Of a stretch of DNA of 39,201 nt, positions 29,300-37,690 are shown piece after piece. Made by a program: the position numbers and the translations under genes. Numbering within the stretch: the first letter of the stretch is position 1; each line of letters opens with the position of its first letter. A model generated the notes under the pieces. That model did no database searches. It was not told the DNA's origin and saw only the letters and a program-made list of their open reading frames with translations. Source of the stretch: Subdoligranulum variabile (GTDB lineage: Bacteria > Bacillota > Clostridia > Oscillospirales > Ruminococcaceae); the NCBI GenBank assembly GCA_004554775.1, contig SFKI01000027.1:1-39201 (forward strand), in the 5' to 3' direction.

Positions 29300-32263
29300 T
29301 TACTTGACCTCCTTGGTCTTCTTCTTTTTTTCGTTGACAAGGAACAGCGCATACAGTCCGGCGGTGATCACGATGAGGGCGATGTTGCCGCCCAGGATCA
29401 CAGGCTGCCACCACGGGGTGACCGAGACGATGTCGTAGGCCGAAGCCAGACCGTTCATCAAATGAGAGTGGGCGTAGGTGTAAAAGATTCTGTGGTTGAT
29501 TTCTTTGAGCTGTTCTACGATGCTACCGTCATCGTTTTCGCGGATGGCTGCGTTGATTTTCTTGATACGGCTGTCGCCCGCAGCACCAGAGGTGTAGCAG
29601 AACATATCGGTGCCGTTCATCAGGGCATCCACAGAGTGCATGTAGGAGTTGACACCGGCGGCATCGGTGATGACGAAACCCTGGAAGCCCCATTCACCAC
29701 GCAGGATGCCGTCCTGAATGTCACTGGAGTGGCCGATCCAGGTCAGACCCACACGGTTGAAGCAGGTCATGACGCTGCTGGCGCCGCCCTTGGTGAAGGC
29801 GCCCTCGAAAGCGCGGAGCTGAATTTCACGGAATCCCTGCTCGTTGCCGAAGGTAGAAACGCCGGTACGCCAGGTTTCCTGATCGTTGGCGAAGAAATGC
29901 TTGGGACCTACCGACACACCCTTAGCCTCCATTTCGGCGGTCTGGGCGGCGGACAGTTCGTAAGCCAGGATGGGATCTTCACTGTAGTATTCGAAGTTGC
30001 GGCCGCCGAAGGGGGTTCTGTGGGTATTAATACCGGGGCACCAGACTTGGTGTGCGCTCTTAGCCAGCACGGCATCCTCGCCCATGTAGTAACCGCGTTT
30101 GGCCAGCATCTCCTTGCTCCAGGAAGCAGCTGCCACGCTCTCGTTGACGTAGGCGTTGCCGGCGATGCCGTCGGGGCCGTCGCCGTTGCTGGTGGCGGGG
30201 GAACCGATGCTCAGGTTTTCACCAATGCCGCCGTTCTCCATGGTGTTGGCGATCAGATCAGCCAGAGGGATCTGGTTGATGAAGGTATCCCACAGGGGAT
30301 CATCGTAGTCCAGCCCGTACATATCGGCCAGCTGGAGGCCGCTGTCCACGCCCACGGGAACGCTCAAAGCGGAAGGTGCATCCTCGGCCTTGGTGTAGTT
30401 GCCGTCGCAGAGCTTGGCGATCATTTCCTCGGTGGCCGTGATCTGGGTAGCCTGCTGAGGATAGGTGCCGGCCCAGTCCTTACGGGACAGGTAGGTCACG
30501 CCGTTCTCGATCCAATGGTTCAGGTCGGCTTCGTCCAGGCGGTTGGTGACTTCGCCGTACTCGGTGGATTTGTAGGTTTCGGTGTCCAGTGCCGCCTCAT
30601 TCCAGGTGTAGACCTTGTTGGCGTCGCCGTTGACCGCATTGCCGTTTTCTTCGTACATACCAGTGGCCTGTTTCTTGGCCAGGATGTTGTTCAGGGCATC
30701 ATGGGCATTGTCTCCGACAGCCAGGTAGTAGTCGCCTTGGCTCATGATATAGCCCTTGGCATTGGTGTAGTCGTAGCTGGCCAGGAAGTATTTGTCAAAG
30801 GTAATCTCGTAGTCCACGGTGGCACCAGGCTCGATCAGATCGGTCTTGGTGAAGCCCACCAACTGTACAGCGGACTTCTCCACGTTGTTTTCTTTCTCGT
30901 AGTCGCCGTAGGGAGTCTGGGCGTAGAGCTCCACCACCGACTTGCCGGCCACGCTGCCGGTGTTGGTGACGGTACCCTTGACGGTCATGGTGCCGTCGCC
31001 GTTATCTGTGGTTTCGTCCATGGTCTGGGCGAAGGTGGTGTAGGACAGGCCGTAGCCGAAGGGATAGGAAACCTCATCGGCATAGTTCCAGCTGCTGCCC
31101 TGGGAATCCCAGATACCCACGTTGGCATCGGCGCCGCCCTGGCCCAGAATCAGATCCTCGTAGCGGGTCTCGTAGTATTTGTAGCCCACATAGATGCCTT
31201 CGGCCTGGACCACGTAGTATTTGCCTTCGGCGGCGTTGTCCGTCATGCCCTTGGCCACATCGGAACTGTTGGTGTAGGTGAACTCACCAAAGTTCACCGT
31301 AGCCGGGGCGGACAGGGAGTTGGAAGCGTAGGTGTCCACCAGGCGGCCAGAGGGGTTGACATTGCCCACCAGCAGGTCAGACACACCGCGAAAACCGGTG
31401 CTCCGGCCGGGGCCACCGATGAGCAAGATGGCATCTACACCGTAGTTGGCCAGTTCCTTGACCTCCATGGGGTGGCCGCTGTTCAGCAGAACGATGACCT
31501 TTTTGAACACGCCCTGATCTTTGTACTGTTTGACCACATCCAGCATGTCCTTCTCGTCCTGGTGCAGAGCCAGCTGGCTGATACCTTCGCTGTCCTTGGT
31601 ATACAGGTCGTTGGACTCGGCACCTTCCCGGGCCAGGATCACGATGGCTGCATCGGAATAGTTCTGGAAGGTGGCCTTTACCTCATCGGTGTACACCGAC
31701 TTGGGTGCTTCGCCGATGGTACGGGCGGAAGAACTTCTCTTCAAACCGCCTTCATCCAGTGCTTTATACGCATCAATCAGCGCCTGGTTCACCTGAAAGC
31801 CTGCACGTTCGGGATCGGTCAGGGCGTCCACATAGGTAACCTGGGTACCACCGCTACCGCCGCCGGAGTTGCCTTTCATGTAGGGATTCACAGTAGCCTG
31901 GCCGAACAGTGTGACCTTGCTGCCTGCGGCCAGGGGCAGGGCGTTGTTGCTGTTCTGCAGCAGGACCGCGCCTTCCTCCTCTTCCTGTTCCACAAAGGCT
32001 GCCACAGCCTCATTTTTGGTTGCGATCTCCGCCTCGGTGGGGTTGTTCACGTCCTGGGCAAAGTCACTGATAAAATACTGGGGTTTTTCCACATCGGCCT
32101 CGCTCTCGATGCCGTCCTTGAGTACCAGCTTGCTGGTGGAAACACCCAGGGCGTTGTTGATGACCGCCGCATTGTCAAACGCTGCAAAGGACAGCCCCAA
32201 CGCTACGGCCTCTACAAAGGCGACCACCGAGGTAAAGCCTCGGAGCAGATTGTTTTTTTTCAT
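29300..32263 (-). CDS. Membrane-anchored GH3 glycoside hydrolase with permuted domain order
   Basis: A 987-residue protein. After a short N-terminal hydrophobic segment (VVAFVEAVALGLSFAAF) the GH3 C-terminal (alpha/beta sandwich) domain comes first (GAVLLQNSNNALPL ... ILLIGGPGRSTGFRG ... FPFGYGLSYTTF-like YPFGYGLSYTTF). Next is a fibronectin-like domain (VTNTGSVAGKSVVELYAQTP), and only then the catalytic barrel (GPKHFFANDQETWR and nucleophile Asp867 in GFVITDAAGVNS, in place of the usual SDW). This reversed order is known in Ruminococcus albus beta-glucosidase. A C-terminal helix (about 955-977) followed by NEKKKKTKEVK anchors it with the tail inside. Probable beta-glucosidase/xylosidase-type exo-enzyme on the cell surface; substrate undetermined. 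Confidence 0.9.
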   Translation of the reverse strand: MKKNNLLRGFTSVVAFVEAVALGLSFAAFDNAAVINNALGVSTSKLVLKDGIESEADVEKPQYFISDFAQDVNNPTEAEIATKNEAVAAFVEQEEEEGAVLLQNSNNALPLAAGSKVTLFGQATVNPYMKGNSGGGSGGTQVTYVDALTDPERAGFQVNQALIDAYKALDEGGLKRSSSARTIGEAPKSVYTDEVKATFQNYSDAAIVILAREGAESNDLYTKDSEGISQLALHQDEKDMLDVVKQYKDQGVFKKVIVLLNSGHPMEVKELANYGVDAILLIGGPGRSTGFRGVSDLLVGNVNPSGRLVDTYASNSLSAPATVNFGEFTYTNSSDVAKGMTDNAAEGKYYVVQAEGIYVGYKYYETRYEDLILGQGGADANVGIWDSQGSSWNYADEVSYPFGYGLSYTTFAQTMDETTDNGDGTMTVKGTVTNTGSVAGKSVVELYAQTPYGDYEKENNVEKSAVQLVGFTKTDLIEPGATVDYEITFDKYFLASYDYTNAKGYIMSQGDYYLAVGDNAHDALNNILAKKQATGMYEENGNAVNGDANKVYTWNEAALDTETYKSTEYGEVTNRLDEADLNHWIENGVTYLSRKDWAGTYPQQATQITATEEMIAKLCDGNYTKAEDAPSALSVPVGVDSGLQLADMYGLDYDDPLWDTFINQIPLADLIANTMENGGIGENLSIGSPATSNGDGPDGIAGNAYVNESVAAASWSKEMLAKRGYYMGEDAVLAKSAHQVWCPGINTHRTPFGGRNFEYYSEDPILAYELSAAQTAEMEAKGVSVGPKHFFANDQETWRTGVSTFGNEQGFREIQLRAFEGAFTKGGASSVMTCFNRVGLTWIGHSSDIQDGILRGEWGFQGFVITDAAGVNSYMHSVDALMNGTDMFCYTSGAAGDSRIKKINAAIRENDDGSIVEQLKEINHRIFYTYAHSHLMNGLASAYDIVSVTPWWQPVILGGNIALIVITAGLYALFLVNEKKKKTKEVK

Positions 32264-32278
32264 TGCAGTTCCTCCTCT

Positions 32279-32926
32279 TTACTGTGGATACTTCACATCC
32301 GGAGTCAGTACCTGAGACCAGTCGGCATAGGAGCAGAAGTAGTTCATCGTCCAGTTGCCTTTGAGCTGGTATTTGAAGGATACGTTGTTCTGCTCATCAT
32401 ACTCCAACTGCATTTCGGTTTCGAAATCATCAAAGTCCTCCATGCTGCGGTAGATGGGAAGCATTATTTTCAGGGTCTCGCCATCCCAGCTCCAGTGGCC
32501 TTTCTCGGGGCCGGCATAGTCCAGGAATCCGCCCCGCAATTCCAATGTGCCGTCGGCGTGGAGTTCGCAGCGGTCAACGCCGTTGTTCAACGTCAGGACG
32601 ATTTTGTCACTGGCAGAGATGACCGTGATGGGATTTTCAAAGGTGTAGTCGCCGTACTGGATGGTCACCACAGTGTCGTCCGCGGTCAGGGGGCCATCAG
32701 GGGTGTAAGTGTAATCGGTGACTTCCTGACGGGTTCCGTCAGAGTAGACCTCGGTAAGCATAATGCCGGTGGGGTCAAAGCTCTCACCGATAATGTACTC
32801 TTCTTTGTCTGCCGTCATCATCAGCTGCACGTCGGTGACGGTCGGCTTGGAAGCGCAACCGAACAGGCTGGCAGCCAGTGCAAACACCATGGTGAGGGCC
32901 GTCACCATTTTGATTGCCTTTTTCAT
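32279..32926 (-). CDS. Ig-like domain lipoprotein of unknown function
   Basis: A 215-residue secreted lipoprotein. Signal peptide KKAIKMVTALTMVFALAASLFGC has its lipobox Cys near residue 24. A bacterial Ig-like domain follows (VTDVQLMMTADKEEYIIGESFDPTGIMLTEVYSDGT with VTDYTYTPDGPLTADDTVVT, about 30-105), of the type found in surface proteins. The C-terminal ~110 residues (LTLNNGVDRCELHADGTLELRGGFLDY ... WDGETLKIML) form a beta-rich unit I do not recognise. It is the first gene of the GH3 cluster with a GGAGG ribosome site, 15 bp upstream of the GH3 gene. It could present or bind glycans for the surface enzyme. Confidence 0.82.
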   Translation of the reverse strand: MKKAIKMVTALTMVFALAASLFGCASKPTVTDVQLMMTADKEEYIIGESFDPTGIMLTEVYSDGTRQEVTDYTYTPDGPLTADDTVVTIQYGDYTFENPITVISASDKIVLTLNNGVDRCELHADGTLELRGGFLDYAGPEKGHWSWDGETLKIMLPIYRSMEDFDDFETEMQLEYDEQNNVSFKYQLKGNWTMNYFCSYADWSQVLTPDVKYPQ

Positions 32927-33014
32927 TTTTTTACCTCCGTTTCTCTCCTTTTCCCAGGGGTTCAGGGTGGGATTTACTGTTTGTTGTTTATGGGCGCCTT
33001 CATAACCTGATTTC

Positions 33015-33077
33015 ATTATCATCATTTTTCCCGGAATCTCAAGTGTCTTTGCACACTTTGTCATTCTCTTTGCACAC
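33015..33077 (-). promoter_or_regulatory. Promoter of the lipoprotein-GH3 cluster with two 11-bp direct repeats
   Basis: Minus strand: TTGAGA (33037-33042), 16-bp spacer, GATAAT (33015-33020). Immediately upstream, GTGTGCAAAGA occurs twice (33046-33056 and 33067-33077), exactly 21 bp apart. This spacing, on one DNA face next to -35, is that of LytTR-type response regulator sites. A LytTR regulator is encoded next door. Confidence 0.6.
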
Positions 33078-33091
33078 ATTGCGTTTGTAAC

Positions 33092-33122
33092 AAAAAAGCG
33101 GGCTTTTCAGGCCCGCTTTTTA
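33092..33122 (-). terminator. Bidirectional terminator at the end of the sensor kinase gene
   Basis: AAAAAAGCGGGC-TTTTCAG-GCCCGCTTTTT; the kinase stop codon lies in its edge. It isolates the two-component operon from the GH3 cluster. Confidence 0.85.
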
Positions 33123-34448
33123 TACGTTATCTCTATCCGGGATCGGCAAAATCACCCGCAGCGAAAAGGTCTGATGATCGGCATTGACCGTCATCTCACC
33201 GCCGTATTTTTTTGCGATCTGCCGGATCAGCTTCAGGCCGTACCCATGGAACCGGGGGTCGGTCTTGGTGGTTCGGGGCAATCCGTTGCGGAAAACCAGC
33301 CGCCCGGCATACGGATTCTGGATTTGGATCATCAGTACCCGCTCCCAACAGTACACTTTAAGATCCACCACCCGGCGTTCAGGGGTTCCCAACTGGCACA
33401 CCGCCTCTATGGCATTATCCAAGCCGTTGCGCAAAAGCAGATACAAATCCCCCGTTTTGACAAACTGCAAACTTTCACAGTCCGCCACACACATGATCTG
33501 GACGTGATGCTCCCGGCAATACAGGCTGCGCTCCACCAACGCAGTGTTCAGCGCCTCGTTCTTCATCCAGTATTCCCCGTCGTACAGCATCAGATTCTGC
33601 TCAATCTGACGCAGCAGGTCATCGCGCTGGGAATCGCTCTGGGGAACCAGCATATTGGCTACCTGATGTTTCAGATCATGCATCAGATGGGTAAGAAGAT
33701 CACGATTCTGGCGGCTGTTTTCCAGCTGCTCATACCCCATATGCTGCACATAGCTTTGCATATCCAGTTCGTGCTGGTAGTCCAGGGCCTGTTTCTGGTT
33801 CACCTGGATCCACATCAGGAAAAAGCAGCACAGCATCTCATAGATTTGGCACAGCAGGAACAGCGGGCTGTCGGCTGGGGGATGGGTTCCCTTCACCGCT
33901 ACGCTGGTGAATGCTGCCACTAGGAAAATCAGGCAGGTAGCAGCCGTGAGCCTTAGGTTGTCCAGCTGGTAGACGCCGTTTTCGCAGATACGCCGGATAC
34001 TGTAGCGATAAAAGATTAAATAGATAACCGGCACGGTAAGAAACTCGATGAGGAACGCATAGCCCAGCCCACTGCCGGGCACCGTTCCCAGCAGTAGCAA
34101 CTGAAACGCCGCAGAAAAGTGCTGAATACACAGGCCCAACGCCACACAATAGACCAGCTCTTTCCAGTCGGCGGGGCAGCAAAAGACAATAAACAGCGCA
34201 GACACCAACGAAAATGCCGCAATAAAGATTGTACAGCTGACCACCACGTTGGCAGGGCTTTGCCAGATTGCTCGGGACCAGGCGCTGTTCATGACAAAGA
34301 AAGAGACCAGCTCCGCCACAAGGCAGAATACCACGACGCGAAGCCAGAAGAGTTCGCGCCTGCGGTGAGGCAGCATAAACAGAAGGCAGGCCCCCAATAT
34401 TTCCGTGATATACTGGTTGCCCCGGAGCATCGCAAAAATATCACTCAT
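33120..34448 (-). CDS. GHKL-domain sensor histidine kinase (AgrC-like)
   Basis: A 442-residue membrane sensor. Residues 1-215 hold about six hydrophobic helices. A coiled segment follows (QALDYQHELDMQSYVQHMGY), with the phospho-acceptor region HLMHDLKHQVANML around His257. The GHKL ATPase domain is at about 340-440, with N-box LLLRNGLDNAIEAV, and G-box segments at RTTKTDPRFHGYGLKLIRQIAKKYGG. This architecture is that of peptide-sensing kinases such as AgrC, although no AgrB/AgrD pair is present here. Its ATG overlaps the response regulator stop by 4 bp (ATGA). Confidence 0.9.
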   Translation of the reverse strand: MSDIFAMLRGNQYITEILGACLLFMLPHRRRELFWLRVVVFCLVAELVSFFVMNSAWSRAIWQSPANVVVSCTIFIAAFSLVSALFIVFCCPADWKELVYCVALGLCIQHFSAAFQLLLLGTVPGSGLGYAFLIEFLTVPVIYLIFYRYSIRRICENGVYQLDNLRLTAATCLIFLVAAFTSVAVKGTHPPADSPLFLLCQIYEMLCCFFLMWIQVNQKQALDYQHELDMQSYVQHMGYEQLENSRQNRDLLTHLMHDLKHQVANMLVPQSDSQRDDLLRQIEQNLMLYDGEYWMKNEALNTALVERSLYCREHHVQIMCVADCESLQFVKTGDLYLLLRNGLDNAIEAVCQLGTPERRVVDLKVYCWERVLMIQIQNPYAGRLVFRNGLPRTTKTDPRFHGYGLKLIRQIAKKYGGEMTVNADHQTFSLRVILPIPDRDNV

Positions 34449-35152
34449 AGGGTCCCCCCGAGATAATCCGCCAGAGCCTGCATGAACTGTTTGCGCTTGG
34501 GGCGGCTTACTTTCAGCCGATTGCCCCCGGCCAACAATTCATTTTGCCCTACCCATGTGACATACCGCAAATTGACCAGCAACCCGTGGTCGCAGCGGAA
34601 AAAGTCGGCGCCTTCCAGCTGTTCCTCTACCCATTTCATGGTGCAGTTGGTTTCAAAGACGCCACTTTCCGTATGAAAGCACATCTTATGTTTGTTGGCT
34701 TCCACATAGATCAGTCGATCCACCGAAATCTTCCGGGTTTCGTTGCGGTTACTCAGCAGCAGTTCCCGTTCATTCTGGCCAGAAACGCGCTGGAGCAGCA
34801 GATCCATGCGGAAGGCAAACGCCTCATATTCCAACGGCTTGACCAGAAAATCCATGGCCCGCACCTCGTATCCCTTCAGCGCATATTGGGCCATGTGGGT
34901 GACAAATACCAGTATGACCTCGGCATCAACGTTCCTGATCCGCCGCGCTGTGGCCATTCCATCCATATTGGGCATCTCGATATCCAGAAAAATCACATCA
35001 TACACCGGCTGATAATACTCCATAAGGTCAGCACCATCGGCAAAACAGCTCACCTGAAATACCAGCTCGTGCTCCTGCCGATATCGTTCCAAATAGTCTG
35101 TCATCCGGGCCATTTCCTCGGGCGAATTTTCTGCCACTGCAATCCGAATCAT
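34445..35152 (-). CDS. LytTR-family response regulator
   Basis: A 235-residue two-domain regulator. The receiver (1-120) has the acidic pair AEN, phospho-acceptor Asp57 in VIFLDIEMPNMDG, Thr in FVTHM and Lys105 in FLVKPLEYE. The LytTR DNA-binding domain (about 135-235) shows KISVDRLIYVEANKHKMCFH, FFRCDHGLLVNLRYVTWV and LKVSRPKRKQFMQAL. The ATG at 35152 follows GGAGAGG; an upstream in-frame extension is unlike any receiver N-terminus and is rejected. It is co-transcribed with the sensor kinase. The likely target is the tandem-repeat promoter at 33015-33077. Confidence 0.93.
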   Translation of the reverse strand: MIRIAVAENSPEEMARMTDYLERYRQEHELVFQVSCFADGADLMEYYQPVYDVIFLDIEMPNMDGMATARRIRNVDAEVILVFVTHMAQYALKGYEVRAMDFLVKPLEYEAFAFRMDLLLQRVSGQNERELLLSNRNETRKISVDRLIYVEANKHKMCFHTESGVFETNCTMKWVEEQLEGADFFRCDHGLLVNLRYVTWVGQNELLAGGNRLKVSRPKRKQFMQALADYLGGTL

Positions 35153-35213
35153 CAGTTTTTCCTCTCCTTTAGGTTGCGGTACCGGACGGGCATCAAATGC
35201 CCTCAGCGCCTCT

Positions 35214-35242
35214 ATTATATCAGATACCTCAAGGGCGAGCAA
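35214..35242 (-). promoter_or_regulatory. Promoter of the two-component operon
   Basis: Minus-strand TTGCTC (35237-35242), 17-bp spacer, perfect TATAAT (35214-35219) preceded by TGA, giving an extended -10. Confidence 0.65.
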
Positions 35243-35658
35243 CCGATTTTCCCATTGCGTTTCAAAATGCAAAAAATACTCACCGTTTTTGGCGTCGCAC
35301 TGCATGTTTCGGTTAGGTACCAACCACCTTGGCTGCACAGTTTTTACAGTCATCCGGTCAGACAAAATCGTGGGTTTCCTCCTTCTATTTTGTTGCTTTC
35401 TTGAGGTATGCTGCTCTAAATGATACCTACGTCCGCGCCTACTGCCATGTAAACGACAGCTTCTATTGGGTGTATGCCAATGGGCTTTGATATGAAAACC
35501 AGAATTTCCCTTGTCCATCTCCAATGTTGCCATAGCTGCCGGCGGTTTGTTTGCCACGGTCCTCTGCAGCTTGTGGGGCTAAGTTTTCGCCAACCTTTTC
35601 CTCCCCTTCCATTTGAGATAAGCGGAAAACAACTCAGTTTGTGAAATGGATATAATGC
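35243..35658. other. Intergenic region without a convincing gene
   Basis: About 415 bp between the two-component promoter and the M23 fragment. A plus-strand stretch at 35404-35490 reads RYAALNDTYVRAYCHVNDSF and ends in YWVYANGL then TGA. It has no start or ribosome site and may be the tail of a lost gene. Nothing else is seen. It marks the boundary between the GC-rich metabolic block and the accessory DNA to the right. Confidence 0.4.
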
Positions 35659-35931
35659 TTACCAAACCAATGTAATTGGGTCTGTACGCTGACCGCCGAT
35701 GTAGGCTTCAAAGTGCAAGTGACTTCCGGTAGCTCGTCCTGTATGTCCCACATAAGCAATTACCTGTCCTGCCTGCACCTGTTGCCCTAGCGTTACGCAG
35801 ATACTTGAGCAATGCGCATACAGAGTTTCAAGCCCATTGCCTTGATCAAGTTTCACAAGCAAAGCAACTGCAAACGCAAGAAGAAAGCCATTCACAAAAA
35901 CCAACGATAATACATCGAATGCAATGTCCAA
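35659..35931 (-). pseudogene. M23 (LytM-type) peptidase, truncated C-terminal fragment
   Basis: The last ~60 codons match an M23 zinc endopeptidase: VKLDQGNGLETLYAHCSSI, then VTLGQQVQAGQVIAYVGHTG, RATGSHLHFE with the HxH metal pair, and DPITLVW at the end. The first part of the domain, with the HxxxD zinc ligands, is absent. It is replaced by an unrelated hydrophobic stretch (MDIAFDVLSLVFVNGFLLAF) that looks like non-native sequence read in frame. No clear ribosome site precedes the ATG at 35931. Such peptidases are common in conjugative elements, which fits the parMR and retron genes next to it. Confidence 0.7.
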
Positions 35932-35964
35932 AACACATCATAAGCAACAATAGAGATTGAGCGA

Positions 35965-36243
35965 TCAGTCGCAGAGGGACGCCAAAAAATCCAGCGTTTG
36001 TTTGGGTACCTCTTTCTCCGCAGTCGGTTTTGTAGATTCCTGGATCACACCGCCGTATGTGAGTTCTTCTCGGATTATATCCCGCAGCATCTGTTTGAAG
36101 GTGTCCCGTTGTTCCTCGGCCAGGATTGCGCGTACCAGAAAATCTTTGCGCTGATTTGCCGGCATCTGCTGAAGATAAGCCCAAGCTTTCCGGTGATCCG
36201 GGATGCTCAGTTGCGGCCTGAAAACGTATTGCGGGCGCTTCAC
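35965..36243 (-). CDS. ParR-like centromere-binding protein (candidate)
   Basis: A 92-residue protein encoded directly after parM, overlapping its stop by 4 bp (GTGA; GTG start at 36243). The N-terminus RPQLSIPDHRKAWAYLQQM followed by PANQRKDFLVRAILAEE has the strand-helix-helix pattern of ribbon-helix-helix DNA-binding proteins. The C-terminus is charged (FKQMLRDIIREEL ... TAEKEVPKQTLDFLASLCD) and could contact the ParM filament. Gene order parM-parR with coupling is standard for type II plasmid partition systems. The assignment rests on context and fold pattern, not on a recognised family match. Confidence 0.65.
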   Translation of the reverse strand: MKRPQYVFRPQLSIPDHRKAWAYLQQMPANQRKDFLVRAILAEEQRDTFKQMLRDIIREELTYGGVIQESTKPTAEKEVPKQTLDFLASLCD

Positions 36244-37163
36244 CCCTCGCTCACCGCGCCTTGAACGCGGCCCAAGGCGCGCTCGAAACCGATGACGTTC
36301 ACCCGGTCATCCAGCAGCGGAATCACGCGGCACAGGCCGTCTTTGGGGCTGATGTGGCGGTTCACAATGCAGGCCCCACCGCCCAGCATGACCAGCGGCA
36401 TAGCATGCAGGTCAAAGCCCGCTTCCATAACCGCGGAGAACAACCGCTCGGTATACAGCCGGCCCTGTTTGTTCACGATACTGCGCACCTCGTCCGACAG
36501 GCTGCAGGGCTAGCCTGCCAGTATCTGCTCAATCTGAGCATCGGTAAGTGAAAGTCCGGTTTCCTGGCGGACCCGCTCCCGAATCTCATCGATGCAGCGG
36601 ATCATCCCCAGTTCCAGGCTATGCGCCGTTTCCGCTACCGGCAGGGCGTTGTCGATCCGCATCAGATCCACCGTCCAGCCGCCGATGTCCATGAGCAGCA
36701 GCGACGGTTCGTCGGTCAGCAGATCCGGCTCGGCCATCAATGCCGCAAAGCCCTGGGGAAACAGCTGCACATCTGCGATGGTGATGCTGTATTCCACACC
36801 TTCGTAGCGGAACTGAACCGGCTGGGAAGGACGAAGCAGATAGCTGCGAAACTTCGGCTTGTCACGGCCATAGCTGGTCAGCGGCAGCCCCGCCGCAATT
36901 CGAACCGTACACTCGGTGGGTGCGCCTCGGCTGCGGATTTCCTGCGCCAATGCTGCCAACGTCAGCAGGTAGTAGTTGTCGTTGATGGTTTTGTCGCGCT
37001 GGATTGGCTGCCGTCCGGTGCCGCAAACAAAAAAACACCCGCCGGACTCAAGGAGTCCCTGGCGGGTGTAAGGTTCGTGGCTGCCGTAGGCTGTAAGACC
37101 GGCTGGGAAAGAACAATGCCGCGTCTTGATAGCGTAGTAGCCGTGATCGATGCCAATGTTCAT
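36240..37163 (-). pseudogene. ParM-like actin ATPase with in-frame amber codon at 36510-36512
   Basis: Plasmid-segregation actin homologue; about 306 residues if the TAG is read through. The start ATG is at 37163 (MNIGIDHGYYAIKT, the phosphate-1 loop). Next come VRIAAGLPLTSYG, the phosphate-2 motif LLLMDIGGWTVDLMRID, and TAHSLELGMIRCIDEI. The TAG follows EQILAG. After it the same frame continues CSLSDEVRSIVNKQGRLYTERL and PLVMLGGGACIVNRHI (the adenosine motif GGGA) to a stop at 36240. One base change from CAG or AAG would explain it. Without the last ~90 residues the ATPase fold is incomplete, so the gene is inactive unless amber is suppressed. Confidence 0.85.
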
Positions 37164-37286
37164 GGTTTTTGCCTCGCTTTCGTTTTTCGTTGAGATTTGC
37201 GGATCTATGTAAACGGCTGGTAGATAACTTTTCTTCCCAGCCGGTAAATTTATACTAGGGGGAGAGGTGTGGAGAGGGGGAAAAGC

Positions 37287-37328
37287 AAAAAGCCGCCCGG
37301 TTCCGGTATTACCTGGAACCGAGCGGCT
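37287..37328 (-). terminator. Terminator between the reverse transcriptase and parM
   Basis: AGCCGC-CCGGTTCC / GGAACCG-AGCGGCT, a long near-perfect stem (37291-37328), followed on the minus strand by TTTTTGCTTTT. It closes the retron transcription unit some 300 bp after the RT stop. Confidence 0.75.
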
Positions 37329-37438
37329 AAAAATGGGCGCACTTGTCCCATGTAGTTTCACCACTATATACTTACAATATATGTCCCCCGAGCGCCGCAA
37401 TAGTCTTGATGACTCTATAGAAATGGTTACAAAGGATT

Positions 37439-37690
37439 ATGGAGTTTCCAATCGAGATAGCCGCTTTGTTTAATTGCTCCATCCGCAAGAAGAGCCTTTA
37501 CGGTGTTCCAGTTTCCAAGAAACACTTGGAAAGCTGTATCGCGTACTACAACGGTAACTTTACTTCAAAACAATATATCTTTGATAACTTGCAATTGATT
37601 TCTCCCCTTTCGATAGGTTCTGTGGCAGATTATGTATACCGGGCAATTTGTGTTTCCAATTTTCTAATTAAATGTTGTAGCTGTTTTTGA
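37439..37690 (+). CDS. Possible small protein of unknown function, convergent to the RT gene
   Basis: An 83-codon frame whose first ~65 residues (IEIAALFNCSIRKKSLYGV, SKKHLESCIAYYNGNF, QYIFDNLQLISPLS) look protein-like, with mixed hydrophobic and polar residues. The last part overlaps the 3' end of the RT gene tail to tail. There is no clear ribosome site. I do not recognise it; it may be a remnant of a mobile-element gene. The remaining sequence from 37329 to 37438 shows nothing else. Confidence 0.25.
   Translation: MEFPIEIAALFNCSIRKKSLYGVPVSKKHLESCIAYYNGNFTSKQYIFDNLQLISPLSIGSVADYVYRAICVSNFLIKCCSCF

Noticed and set aside
29273..33010. A 1245-codon open frame on the plus strand, antisense to the GH3 and lipoprotein genes
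   Set aside because: The amino acid composition is that of a shadow frame in GC-rich coding DNA (His/Gly/Val-rich, no domains). The minus-strand genes have clear motifs and ribosome sites.
35404..35490. Plus-strand frame ending YWVYANGL as a gene
   Set aside because: There is no start codon with a ribosome site and only ~29 codons; at most a remnant.
35153..35557. Upstream in-frame extension of the LytTR response regulator
   Set aside because: It would place 135 low-complexity residues, the promoter (35214-35242) and a good ribosome site inside the coding region.
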